The notes under the pieces: model-generated
Databases searched by the model: none
Seen by the model: the letters and a program-made list of their open reading frames with translations, nothing else
What the model was told of the DNA's origin: nothing
Shown: in pieces, positions 1 through 8,697 of the stretch
Position numbering within the stretch: position 1 is the first letter of the stretch
Layout of the letters: each line of letters begins with the position of its first letter
Source: Vandiemenella viatica
Lineage: Eukaryota; Arthropoda; Insecta; Orthoptera; Morabidae
Direction: 5' to 3'
Assembly: GCA_031002005.1 (NCBI GenBank)
Contig: CM061921.1
Coordinates: forward strand, 142,137,283 to 142,201,282
DNA length: 64,000 bases
Made by a program: the position numbers and the translations under genes

Positions 1-402
1 AATATTTGCATCAAGTAAGATTTCCATGCACCTGTTAATTTTACATTATTATTCAGCCATAAAAGTGTTATCTTCTAAACTTATTAATTTTGGAAAGTTT
101 GGACAGATTATCTCCAACATTTAAACCTACTCTTTTTTATTCACTTTTCCAGTTTTCAACACCCATCAGCTTTTTAGAATTCAAATATCTTTTTTTCTTA
201 GGATTGTACAGATTGTTGATGTTAGGGTATTCAAAGCCAGAATAAGATTGAGGACAAGTACAGGAACAAATTTAGCCACGGTGTTTTGAAGGAACTACCC
301 TAGTACTCATCTGAAGTGATTTCAATAAACTATGCAAAACTGAGATCTGGACGACTGTACAGAGAACTGAACTTCCGCCCTGCCGAATGCCAAGCCATTG
401 GG
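1..402. other. No gene recognised
   Basis: AT-rich sequence before the first SINE. Short open frames here overlap the SINE and show no protein family. No RNA gene, terminal repeat or tandem repeat was seen. Confidence 0.5.
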
Positions 403-412
403 CAATATTGTT

Positions 413-643
413 TTGTTTTTTTAAACTGCTTTACGTCTCTTAACAACGAGGTCTTTAGAGACGGGAAAGGATGGGGGGCAAGGAATTCGACCATGGCCTT
501 TTGAAGGAAGCATCCCGGAATTTGCCTGGAGTGATTTGGGAAACCATGGAAAACCAAAATCTGGATGCCCGGAGGGGGATTCGAACCGCCGTCCACCCGA
601 ATGCGAGGCGAGAACGCTAACCGTTACACCGCCCCGCTCAGTC
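413..643 (-). mobile_element. tRNA-derived SINE, copy 1 (family S1)
   Basis: Read on the minus strand, the element starts with a tRNA-like head. An A-box-like GTAACGGTTAGCG lies near 620-635 and a B box GGTTCGAATCC near 575-590. The body contains AGGCGAATGCCGGGATGC-type sequence (here slightly mutated) and ends in a T-run on the plus strand, the expected poly(A) tail. It is bounded by the direct repeat CAATATTGTT at 403-412 and 644-653, a target-site duplication typical of LINE-assisted insertion. The same family recurs at 11406, 16835, 18751, 28370, 51243 and 53862, always on the minus strand. Confidence 0.85.
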
Positions 644-646
644 CAA

Positions 647-710
647 TATTGTTACATGTTTGGACAGACATAAGGCTGTATTGTTACATGTTTGGACAGG
701 CATAAGGCTC
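647..710. repeat. 32-bp tandem duplication
   Basis: Two adjacent 32-bp units (647-678 and 679-710) beginning TATTGTTACATG differ at only two positions. The second unit runs into the left terminal repeat of the Harbinger-like element at 706. It is a simple local duplication with no coding role seen. Confidence 0.8.
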
Positions 711-854
711 GTTCGCACTGGGCTAGTAATTTAGTCGAGTGGCGAGTAGTTTAGTAGCTAAATTACTCGCCATTGACCAAAAATCGTTCGCACTACGGTC
801 GAGTACAGTACACAAGTAGCGTGGTATTTTGCCAGCAGGCTGCATCGCAATCAA

Positions 855-1495
855 ATGAATGAGCTTATACAGTTTATGTTAAGCGCTATTTTAGATGAGA
901 TGGATGAAGAAGTTTATGCAATAAAGAAAAAAAAAGCAATGGGTACGAAAATGGGTTAATAGAAGGGATGAACTAGGAGATACAAACAGGGCCGGCGCTA
1001 GGATTCTCGGGCCCCCTCCACCTGAAAATTTTTTTTCTTTAATCTTTGATTTTTTGATAAAGTCAGAATGCAAGAAAATTACATAACGCCTTTTTTAAAA
1101 AAGTTTTTGAAGTTTATTTCTATTTAGTTAGTCACCCTGGACGGAGGGCCCCCTTAGGAGGCTCGGGCCCCAGCTACTTTTGCCCGCTTACCCCTCCCTA
1201 ACGCCGGGCCTGGATACAAATTGTCTTCTGAAGAAATTAGCATTAGAAGATACCTACGAATAGGTTGAGAATGTCCAAAAGTTGTGTTAATGAAAATGCA
1301 GTCACAAATCCAGTGTGAAGATACCTACTTAAGGAGTGCAATGTCTGCAACTACGTAATTACAGGCTGTTCTCTACTTTATTGCCACCGGATGTAGTTTA
1401 TGGACACGCACAACTCGTATTTATACACGAAAAATCAGGTATTTCCTAATTCATCACAGTGTGAAGAAATCTATGAAACATTAAAGGAATTGAAG
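855..1495 (+). pseudogene. Broken PIF/Harbinger transposase N-terminal region
   Basis: A 34-codon reading starts at the ATG at 855 and includes LDEMDEEVYAIKKKK. A one-base shift in the A-run near 927-935 opens a frame with WVRKWVNRRDELGD, the hallmark N-terminal box of animal Harbinger transposases (usually W-V-x-P-x-x-x-x-R-x-x-x-G). The MITE at 987-1212 splits this box from the next block, NCLLKKLALEDTYE. Further on, DTYLRSAMSATT followed by LQAVLYFIATGCS (about 1318-1400) and CEEIYETLKEL (about 1460-1490) match the helix-turn-helix part of the family. Stops and frameshifts are frequent and the DDE catalytic part is absent. The protein would have bound and cut transposon ends in the nucleus. 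It is certainly non-functional here. Confidence 0.7.
987..1212. mobile_element. hAT-type MITE, 226 bp
   Basis: The terminal inverted repeats are CAGGGCCGGCGCTAGG on the left and the complement of CAGGCCCGGCGTTAGG on the right. A perfect 8-bp target duplication GATACAAA flanks it at 979-986 and 1213-1220. An 8-bp duplication with CAGGG-type ends is characteristic of the hAT superfamily. It has no coding capacity. It interrupts the Harbinger transposase remnant, so it is younger than that element's decay or arrived during it. Confidence 0.9.
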
Positions 1496-1854
1496 TAATG
1501 TTTCACAGAGATGCATCCAGTAAACTGTATCATTTTACTGAAGGAGTGTAAACTGTTTCAGTACCTGCGGCTACATTTTAGGACTACTTTTTAACTTCTG
1601 CAAGTAGATAATTCTAAAAAGATTTTTATCGCTTTAGGTAGTACTTCTAATAAAAATAGGAATGTATAATCTAGATGTTATTGTAATTAAATAATTAATA
1701 AAATTGTGCACTAAGCAGATGTTTTTAATTTTCAATTTACTTCTCGCCAAATTCAAGTATGTTTATTGTATTTTCCAAATTCATGGGTGCAGATTGCTTC
1801 CTTTGTTTTTATAGTGCGAGGACTTAATATTCTACAAACATTCATGTTCTATAT

Positions 1855-2218
1855 TGCCGCATGAACGCCAGTGTACCGTCTGCCAGCATGGCGCAGCGGG
1901 TAGCGTCACGAATTGCGGTACCGAAGGTCGCCGGTTCAATCCCGCCCACTGACAAAAATTATTTAATTCTGTTTATTATTTCCAGAAGATTCTACATGTT
2001 TCCTAAGGTCACTTGTAACTTCTACACATTTCATTTGTTAACTACTCTTGTAATCTCTAGTACGTTCTATCTGTGTATAAATAGAAGAGCATTCTGCCCA
2101 AGAGGCAGTCAGTGCTGCGTGTATGTTTGAGTTCTCAATAAACCTGTTCTCAGTTTAAGTGCTGTGTTCATTGACAAGTAACCTTCGAATTCACACCTGC
2201 CCCGGTTGCAACGCGACA
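1855..2218 (+). repeat. 5' LTR of gypsy element
   Basis: Starts TGCCGCATGAACG and ends GTTGCAACGCGACA, so it has TG...CA ends. It carries a tRNA-like stretch near its start (1889-1943), a TATA-like GTATAAATAG (about 2074-2083) and an AATAAA signal (about 2138-2143). This arrangement fits U3-R-U5. The copy at 7237-7600 appears identical. The 89-codon frame inside it has no family and is not considered a gene. Confidence 0.95.
1889..1943 (+). promoter_or_regulatory. tRNA-like A box and B box inside the LTR
   Basis: TGGCGCAGCGG at 1889-1899 matches the RNA polymerase III A box, and GGTTCAATCCC at 1933-1943 matches the B box. Start-to-start spacing is 44 bp, as in a real tRNA gene. The same pair is in the 3' LTR. 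No clean acceptor stem could be folded by eye, so this is a tRNA-derived or tRNA-like segment rather than a tRNA gene. Whether it drives transcription is inference. Confidence 0.6.
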
Positions 2219-2223
2219 TAGTT

Positions 2224-2240
2224 TGGTGGAGGCGCCGGGT
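2224..2240 (+). other. Candidate primer-binding site of gypsy element
   Basis: TGGTGGAGGCGCCGGG begins 6 bp after the 5' LTR. It starts with TGG, complementary to the CCA end of a tRNA, as expected for minus-strand priming. The specific tRNA was not identified. Confidence 0.6.
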
Positions 2241-2372
2241 ACCCTGTGCAACAGCTGCATCATCGTGGCTCCGATTAGGCAACGTAAAAGTCGCCGCCTA
2301 CACGGACTGGAACCGGACTACAAAGGATATACTCAGTACGTCCTTCCGAAAGTCCGCGTCATTAGGAAACCC

Positions 2373-3554
2373 ATGGCGGCAAGCCAGCTGCACATTCGAC
2401 ACCCATCGGTGTTCTCTGGAGACGCTGGACAGGACCCTAACAAATGGCTAAAAGGGTTCGACCGAGTCGCCAAGTACAACAAGTGGGACCATACCATGTG
2501 CTTGGCAAATGTTTATTTCTATCTGGACGGAACCGCCCAGCAGTGGTTCGAGAACAACGAAGATAAACTGAATAACTGGGAAATGTTCCAGACGGAACTT
2601 AAGAAAACGTTTGGGGACCACCAGCGACAAATCCGCTCGGCGGAAGAACAACTGAAGAACCGGGCCCAACGACATGGGGAGCCGACGCAATCCTACATAC
2701 AGGATGTTTTGGCCCTATGCAACGTAGTCAACCCGAATATGACTGAAGCCGACAAAATCACGCACCTAATGAAAGGTATTGCAGAAGACATGTACCAAGC
2801 TCTTCTGATAAAAGACGTCGCTACGACGGAAGAGTTCATCAAGTGGTGCCAGCGGATTGAGGAGATGCAACAAAGGAGGGTTGGGCGAAAGAAGTATGAC
2901 AGACTTCCCAACGTAGTCCCTATGGCAGTTGTGGAAGACCAGCACGACTTTGCGTCTCTCATACGACAAATTGTGAGAGAAGAATTACAACAGTTCATGG
3001 CAGCTGGGACTCTTGAACCGAGTGAGCATCAGATCATGGCCATGGATGTAAGCCCAGTGGGTCATGAAGGAGCCGACGCGGCGGAAAAAGAGGTATTTCA
3101 GACAATAGCTCCTGTCTGCCGAGCCAATCGCACTCGACGTGAAGAATGGCCTCACCCTGATATGACGTATGCTGCAGCTGCCAAACGGCAGCCTAGGAAC
3201 CGGCCGACACGGCCACAACCAAATCCTCCGGCACCTATGACGTCCCGCAGACGAACGGACGTCTGGAGGACAGAAGACAACGCGCCAGTATGTTTCCACT
3301 GTGGGCGCCCTGGACATGTCGTACGATACTGCAGAGAGAGAAGACGAGTATTTGACGATTATTTTGCCGCAAGACGTCCGCCATTAGAACAGTTCTACCC
3401 CAGGCAGCCACCCGCTGACGAGTTCGGTCGACCTACGGGAAGAAGCCCATCGCCGTACTCTAGACGAGGTCGATCCCCGACGCGCCGCTGCCGTTCATCG
3501 TCGCCGGACAGAGCTACCAGCCGCTCCCCTAGCCGCCGCACGCAGGAAAACTAA
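2373..3554 (+). CDS. gag: Gypsy Gag polyprotein
   Basis: Structural protein that would assemble cytoplasmic virus-like particles around the element RNA. The frame is open from the end of the LTR, but the first ATG is at 2373, giving 393 residues. Residues about 15-180 look like a Retrotrans_gag capsid domain (for example WLKGFDRVAKYN and YLDGTAQQWF). A CCHC zinc knuckle (C-x2-C-x4-H-x4-C, CFHCGRPGHVVRYC) lies at about residues 307-320. The C-terminus is rich in Arg-Ser repeats, suited to nucleic-acid binding. Gag ends with TAA at 3552-3554. The pol frame, one base back, is open from 3533, so the two overlap by about 20 bp. No damage was seen. Confidence 0.9.
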   Translation: MAASQLHIRHPSVFSGDAGQDPNKWLKGFDRVAKYNKWDHTMCLANVYFYLDGTAQQWFENNEDKLNNWEMFQTELKKTFGDHQRQIRSAEEQLKNRAQRHGEPTQSYIQDVLALCNVVNPNMTEADKITHLMKGIAEDMYQALLIKDVATTEEFIKWCQRIEEMQQRRVGRKKYDRLPNVVPMAVVEDQHDFASLIRQIVREELQQFMAAGTLEPSEHQIMAMDVSPVGHEGADAAEKEVFQTIAPVCRANRTRREEWPHPDMTYAAAAKRQPRNRPTRPQPNPPAPMTSRRRTDVWRTEDNAPVCFHCGRPGHVVRYCRERRRVFDDYFAARRPPLEQFYPRQPPADEFGRPTGRSPSPYSRRGRSPTRRCRSSSPDRATSRSPSRRTQEN

Positions 3555-3607
3555 GCAAGGCGACCATCTACGGAGGTGAGGCCGCCGCAGATGAAAATCC
3601 TCCATGG

Positions 3608-6600
3608 ATGACAGTCACTAAGATGTCGGGAAATCTCATCAACGTTATAATCGACGGCCAACCTGTCCGGGCGCTGGTTGATTCAGGAGCTTCTTTCTCC
3701 GTATTGTCGGACAATTATCGTCGCACACTAAAGAAGACAATGTTCCGTGATACGGGGGCAACTGTGCTAAAGGTCGCAAATGGAAAGTACGTCCAGCCAG
3801 CTGGAGCTTGTGTCGCGAGAATAACCATCAACAACAGGACCCAGCCAGTTGAATTTGTCATTTTAACAGAATGTAGTCATAATGTCATCCTTGGATGGGA
3901 CTTCCTTAAGGCATCCCAAGCTGTCATTGACTGTGGAACATCTGAGCTGCAAATTGAAGAAGTCGTTGCGACGGGTACACGTAACACAGAATCTTCTGGG
4001 AAGTTATTCGCCGTTGACAACGTGACAATCCCGCCGTTCGCAATGAGAAGAGTCCCAGTCAAAAACACGGACGACCGCAACCTTGAAGTGCTTGTCGATA
4101 GTAGAAAGTTTATTAGGCTCACGAAAGAAATCTACATACCAGCGGCTATCATAAGCATTATCGGTGGTCGAGGAGACATTTGGATCACCAACTGTCACGA
4201 GCAGTCACAAATTATCCCCAAGGGAATGTGCATAGGGACAGCTGAACCAGTCCAGGAGGGCGAGCTCAACGTCATTAACGAAGATCCATGCTCTGTTACT
4301 AGTACCGACAACACGCTGGAGGAAACAACTATGGAACTGCCAATAGGGTCCGGCCTGACCAAGGAACAACACCACCGGGTGTTAGCTATACTACGCCAAT
4401 TCTCTGGTGTATTCAGACCCCAGCAAAAAAAAGGTCAGACGAAACGGCCCACGATAAAGCATCGTATCAATACTGGGGATCATCCGCCCATTAGCCAGCG
4501 CTCGTACCGATTGTCACCAGTCGAAAGGCGAATAATTCGAGAGGAAGTGGAGAAGATGTTGCATAATGAAATTATTCAACCTTCGGAGAGTCCTTGGTCA
4601 TCTCCGGTGGTCCTCGTAAAGAAGAAGGATGGTACGTGGCGATTCTGTGTCGACTATCGGCGGCTGAACAAAATCACAAAGAAAGATGTCTACCCACTGC
4701 CGCGCATCGACGACGCCTTAGACTGCTTGAAAGGAGCTACATACTTCTCAACCATGGACATGCAGACAGGCTACTGGCAAATCGAGGTTGACGAAGCTGA
4801 CAGAGAAAAGACGGCTTTTATTACACCTGATGGCCTCTATGAATTCAAAGTAATGCCATTCGGATTATGCAACGCTCCGGCCACATTCGAACGCATGATG
4901 GACAACTTACTTCGACACCTTAAGTGGACGACGTGTCTTTGTTATTTAGATGACATTGTTGTTTTCTCGAAAACATTTGAAGAACATCTGAGTCGCCTGT
5001 CAACGGTGCTGAAGTGTGTTCAGACTGCAGGACTCCGCCTCAATCCGAAGAAGTGCCTCTTCGTCGCCAGAGAGATAAAAATCCTGGGGCACCTGGTCAA
5101 CGGAGATGGCGTCCGCGCTGATCCAGATAAAGTAAGGGCAGTCATGGAATTTCCAACTCCTCAGCACATTCGTGATGTGAGAAGCTTTCTTGGGCTGTGC
5201 TCATACTTCCGGCGTTTCATAAAAGGATTCTGTAACATGGCACGTCCACTGCAAGAACTTTTGCAGGGAGACGCCAAGTTTTACTGGGATGAAACTAAAG
5301 AAAGATCTTTCCAGGCACTTAAGGAGGCTCTAACTTCCGCACCAGTTCTAGCCTTATACGACGAGAATGCAGAAACTGAACTTCACACTGACGCCAGCGG
5401 TTATGGGATCGGTGCAGTGCTTGTGCAAATTCAGGAAGGTGCTGAGAAGGTGATAGCCTATGCATCAAGAGTATTCTCTAAGCCCGAGATAAACTACTCT
5501 ACAACCGAGAAAGAATGCCTCGCAGTTGTCTGGGCTATCAACAAGTTTCGTCCGTATTTATTCGGCAAACCTTTCACCGTCGTAACAGACCACCATTCTT
5601 TATGTTGGCTAACCAGCTTGAAGGATCCATCAGGTCGACTAGCAAGATGGGCACTTAGACTTCAAGAGTACGACGTCACGGTGGTATTCAAAAACGGACG
5701 CAAACACATGGATGCCGACAGCCTTTCAAGGAATCCTTTAATAGAACACAACAGCATGAATGGAATTTCAGCCCTCGCTGAATTAGGTGACGTTGCAGCT
5801 GAACAGAGGGAAGATTCAGAGTTATTAAGAACCATAGACGCCTTGGAGAAAGGAGAACCGGCCAAAGGAGGGTTTCAATTGATAGATGGGACATTGTATA
5901 AGAACAACTACGATCCACTAGGCCCCAAGTGGCTTCTGGTCGTTCCAGCTCATCTCCAGCCAGCTATTCTCAAGTATTTCCACGACGCTCCAATATCCGG
6001 TCATCTGGGATTTGTGAAGACCCTGGACCGAATCAGACGCAGGTATTACTGGAAGGGTCTCTACCGATCTGTCAAGCATTATGTGAGTCACTGTAAAGAG
6101 TGCCAGCGACGGAAACATGTGCCGCAATTACCTCCAGGTCATCTAGTACCAATTCCACCTGCAGCAGTTCCATTCCACCGAATTGGGATCGACCTTTTGG
6201 GGAGGTTCCCGAAGTCGACAACCGGTAACCGATGGATAATAGTCTGCACCGACTACCTCACGCGCTACGCTGTCACCAAACCTGTGCCGACTGCAGAAGC
6301 TCCAGAGGTTGCAAAATTTCTAGTAGAAGACATTATTTTGAAGCATGGAGCACCACGTGTGATGATATCCGATCGTGGAAAGGTATTCCAGTCAAGACTA
6401 GTATCAGAGGTCATGTCAAGATGCGACGTTGTCCACAGGATGACAACTGCATACCACCCTCAGACAAACGGTCTCACAGAACGCTTCAACAAGACATTAG
6501 CCGATATGCTGTCGATGTATGTGGATGTTGAGCAGAAGGATTGGGATACAATACTGCCAGTGGTCACATTTGCTTATAATACAGCAAGGCAAGATACGAC

Positions 6601-7201
6601 AGGCTTCACTCCGTTTTTTCTGCTCCATGGCCGTGAAGCTGAGACCACAATGGATACGCTGTTCCCATTCCAGCCGGACGACACTCAGGATGACTATATA
6701 AAACAGCTCATTACCAGGGTCGAAGAAGCAAGACAGCTGGCTCGCATACGAACACTGGCCACCCAGGAGAGGGACCGTCAGCGGTATGACGGCAAGCACC
6801 GACCTGTTGCGTACAACCCAGGAGATCTCGTATGGATTTTTACCCCTGTCCGGAAGGTTGGGCTATCAGAAAAGTTACTGAAGCGGTACTTTGGTCCGTA
6901 TCGTGTCATACGCCGCCGGTCAGACGTCACATACGAAGTCGAGGATTATGAGCCGTCTTCGAAACGACGAAAGCGAAGGGACATTGTTCACGTCCTCCGC
7001 ATGAAGCCTTACTACAATCCTGACGAGCAGCTAGGCACAACCAGCTTCTTGTTCAAGGACTCTGAGGACGGTTTGGATACTGAGGAAGTCGGACAGGAAG
7101 ATAATAGTACAAACAGGAGGGGCCCTCCAGAACTGCCATACAGAGGACCCACGACAAGATCAAGATCCAGGACACTTCAGCGTGCCCCAAAAGAAATCTA
7201 A
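3608..7201 (+). CDS. pol: Gypsy Pol polyprotein (protease, RT, RNase H, integrase)
   Basis: A 1197-residue open frame counted from the ATG at 3608. The same frame is open back to 3533, so translation by -1 frameshift from gag is as likely as initiation at this ATG. No textbook slippery heptamer was seen, only GGAAAAC next to the gag stop. Domains in order: aspartic protease with DSGA (Asp about 25); reverse transcriptase about 320-500 with YLDD near 446; RNase H with HTDASGYG near 593; integrase with an HHCC zinc finger about 790-835 and catalytic D, D, E in GIDLLG (about 860), SDRGK (about 921) and GLTERF (about 957); then a GPYRV module near 1095. No chromodomain was recognised. The enzymes copy the element RNA and insert the DNA. 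All key residues are present, so it may be active. Confidence 0.95.
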   Translation: MTVTKMSGNLINVIIDGQPVRALVDSGASFSVLSDNYRRTLKKTMFRDTGATVLKVANGKYVQPAGACVARITINNRTQPVEFVILTECSHNVILGWDFLKASQAVIDCGTSELQIEEVVATGTRNTESSGKLFAVDNVTIPPFAMRRVPVKNTDDRNLEVLVDSRKFIRLTKEIYIPAAIISIIGGRGDIWITNCHEQSQIIPKGMCIGTAEPVQEGELNVINEDPCSVTSTDNTLEETTMELPIGSGLTKEQHHRVLAILRQFSGVFRPQQKKGQTKRPTIKHRINTGDHPPISQRSYRLSPVERRIIREEVEKMLHNEIIQPSESPWSSPVVLVKKKDGTWRFCVDYRRLNKITKKDVYPLPRIDDALDCLKGATYFSTMDMQTGYWQIEVDEADREKTAFITPDGLYEFKVMPFGLCNAPATFERMMDNLLRHLKWTTCLCYLDDIVVFSKTFEEHLSRLSTVLKCVQTAGLRLNPKKCLFVAREIKILGHLVNGDGVRADPDKVRAVMEFPTPQHIRDVRSFLGLCSYFRRFIKGFCNMARPLQELLQGDAKFYWDETKERSFQALKEALTSAPVLALYDENAETELHTDASGYGIGAVLVQIQEGAEKVIAYASRVFSKPEINYSTTEKECLAVVWAINKFRPYLFGKPFTVVTDHHSLCWLTSLKDPSGRLARWALRLQEYDVTVVFKNGRKHMDADSLSRNPLIEHNSMNGISALAELGDVAAEQREDSELLRTIDALEKGEPAKGGFQLIDGTLYKNNYDPLGPKWLLVVPAHLQPAILKYFHDAPISGHLGFVKTLDRIRRRYYWKGLYRSVKHYVSHCKECQRRKHVPQLPPGHLVPIPPAAVPFHRIGIDLLGRFPKSTTGNRWIIVCTDYLTRYAVTKPVPTAEAPEVAKFLVEDIILKHGAPRVMISDRGKVFQSRLVSEVMSRCDVVHRMTTAYHPQTNGLTERFNKTLADMLSMYVDVEQKDWDTILPVVTFAYNTARQDTTGFTPFFLLHGREAETTMDTLFPFQPDDTQDDYIKQLITRVEEARQLARIRTLATQERDRQRYDGKHRPVAYNPGDLVWIFTPVRKVGLSEKLLKRYFGPYRVIRRRSDVTYEVEDYEPSSKRRKRRDIVHVLRMKPYYNPDEQLGTTSFLFKDSEDGLDTEEVGQEDNSTNRRGPPELPYRGPTTRSRSRTLQRAPKEI

Positions 7202-7222
7202 CAGCGGGACGCTGTTTTCCTC

Positions 7223-7233
7223 AGGAGAGGGAG
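7223..7233 (+). other. Polypurine tract
   Basis: AGGAGAGGGAG lies just upstream of the 3' LTR, followed by CAA and then TGCC of the LTR. This is the expected primer for plus-strand synthesis. Confidence 0.75.
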
Positions 7234-7236
7234 CAA

Positions 7237-7600
7237 TGCCGCATGAACGCCAGTGTACCGTCTGCCAGCATGGCGCAGCGGGTAGCGTCACGAATTGCGG
7301 TACCGAAGGTCGCCGGTTCAATCCCGCCCACTGACAAAAATTATTTAATTCTGTTTATTATTTCCAGAAGATTCTACATGTTTCCTAAGGTCACTTGTAA
7401 CTTCTACACATTTCATTTGTTAACTACTCTTGTAATCTCTAGTACGTTCTATCTGTGTATAAATAGAAGAGCATTCTGCCCAAGAGGCAGTCAGTGCTGC
7501 GTGTATGTTTGAGTTCTCAATAAACCTGTTCTCAGTTTAAGTGCTGTGTTCATTGACAAGTAACCTTCGAATTCACACCTGCCCCGGTTGCAACGCGACA
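7237..7600 (+). repeat. 3' LTR of gypsy element
   Basis: A 364-bp copy that appears identical to 1855-2218, including the A/B-box pair, the TATA-like site and AATAAA. It ends ACGCGACA and is followed by the target duplication ATAT. Confidence 0.95.
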
Positions 7601-7889
7601 ATATATTTGGAAACAAATTTTAAAATTGTTTCTTCACTCCAGCGAAACGACATTTTTGCGGCAGCTAATGAACGACTAAAACAATAGGTTCAGACTTGTT
7701 TAGCTGATGAGCAAGTGGGCAGTGGCGCGTGGTGGGGGTTGCTACTCGCCCGGTTTAATAAAACAAAATGGATCGACTCGACGAAACTACTTGACTAAAC
7801 AACTCGACTAAATTTCATTGTTCACACACGGTTAGTTACTATATCACTCGCCACTCGACTAAATTACTCGCCCAGTGCGAACGAGCCTA

Positions 7890-8697
7890 GGGTTGGCATT
7901 GGCAGTGATGAGAGAAGGGTTCAAAGGCCCGCTGGAAGCAGTTGCCCCTTTGCATTGGCACGATTGGAAATTTTGAGGGCTATCTACTGCGTGGTTGAGC
8001 TTTGTGGAAACAAAGGAATCTTCTAGAACGGAAGTGAGGGGTATTTAAGGAGTGGACCGGAGCTCGAGTGAGTCACCGAGGCTTGGGCAGTGCGATTTCG
8101 CACTGCAACTTGCCATTCGGGAGGACCGGGGTCAAACCCGGTTCGGCCATCCTGTCTGAGGTTTTCCTCAGTCACTCTAGGCGAATGCTGGGATGGTTCC
8201 CTACAAGGCCACGGCCGACCTTACATCCCCCTTCCCTCCCCGTAGAGTAGTAGGCTGAAAAGGATCTCCGTGATCCTCCAGCAGCCCGCCTCCCAGCCTT
8301 CAGCTGGGAGGAATGAAATTGCAAAAAAAAAATATCCCGAGTGAGTCAGTTGTGTCCAATCTGTCTGATTGCACATGTCGGGGGAAGTCTCGTGTCTTGC
8401 CAAGTCTGGCATGGCCAGCGATGACAGAACTGTGGGGCTGATGAGACATTAGCGCAGATCAGCCGATGATAGTGCGAGCTTTAGGCGTGGTGGTGTCTTG
8501 TGAAGGACTGAACGGCTAAGCCTGTACAGTGTGAATAATGGTGGACTGGACTATTGTGGTGGTCATAGAAGTGATTCTTTCCGCTTAAAATTCCTGAACA
8601 TTGTTTGTAGCCTTAAATTAGATCTAAATGTTTAATAAATATTAGAATTAAGAACCGAGTATTAATTAATTTAGAAAATGACCCACGGATCGCAACA
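7890..8697 (+). mobile_element. Possible solo LTR interrupted by a SINE
   Basis: Outside the SINE at 8076-8337, this stretch has a TATA-like GTATTTAAGG (about 8041), AATAAA (about 8634) and an end reading GATCGCAACA, reminiscent of LTR termini. The 5' boundary and a target duplication could not be fixed and no internal retroelement follows. The assignment is weak. Confidence 0.25.
8076..8337 (+). mobile_element. tRNA-derived SINE (family S2)
   Basis: The tRNA-like head contains CCGGGGTCAAACCCGG in the B-box region. The central part reads AGGCGAATGCTGGGATGG and then AAGGCCACGGCCGACC, closely matching the S1 family body. It ends in a poly(A)-like tail near 8322. An 11-bp target duplication CGAGTGAGTCA at 8065-8075 and 8338-8348 defines both ends. 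It is the only SINE here on the plus strand. Confidence 0.85.

Larger units (their letters stand above)
1855..7600 (+). mobile_element. Complete Ty3/gypsy LTR retrotransposon
   Basis: This 5,746-bp element has two 364-bp LTRs that appear identical, a primer-binding-site candidate, gag, pol in the order protease-RT-RNase H-integrase, and a polypurine tract. The 4-bp target duplication ATAT lies at 1851-1854 and 7601-7604. Both ORFs are open, there is no env-like frame, and pol ends 35 bp before the 3' LTR. Protease-RT-RNaseH-IN order and the 4-bp duplication place it in Ty3/gypsy. LTR identity and intact frames indicate a recent insertion, here into a Harbinger-like element. Confidence 0.95.
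706..7887 (+). mobile_element. PIF/Harbinger-like DNA transposon with two nested insertions
   Basis: Terminal inverted repeats of about 53 bp begin GGCTCGTTCGCACTGGGC at 706 and end with its complement at 7887. The flanking trinucleotides are TAA on the left and TAG on the right, close to the TWA target duplication of PIF/Harbinger elements. The left half keeps a decayed transposase N-terminus (855-1495). The element was later hit by a hAT-type MITE (987-1212) and a gypsy retrotransposon (1855-7600). Without these, about 1.2 kb remains, so most of the transposase gene is gone. The class is inferred from terminal-repeat style plus coding remnant. Confidence 0.75.

Noticed and set aside
565..640. 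Possible tRNA gene on the minus strand
   Set aside because: A and B boxes are present, but the sequence belongs to a seven-copy SINE family with target duplications, so it is a SINE head and not a tRNA gene.
1861..2130. 89-codon frame in the LTR, repeated at 7243-7512
   Set aside because: It lies wholly inside the LTR across the tRNA-like segment and the TATA-like region. It is duplicated only because the LTR is duplicated, and no protein family fits.
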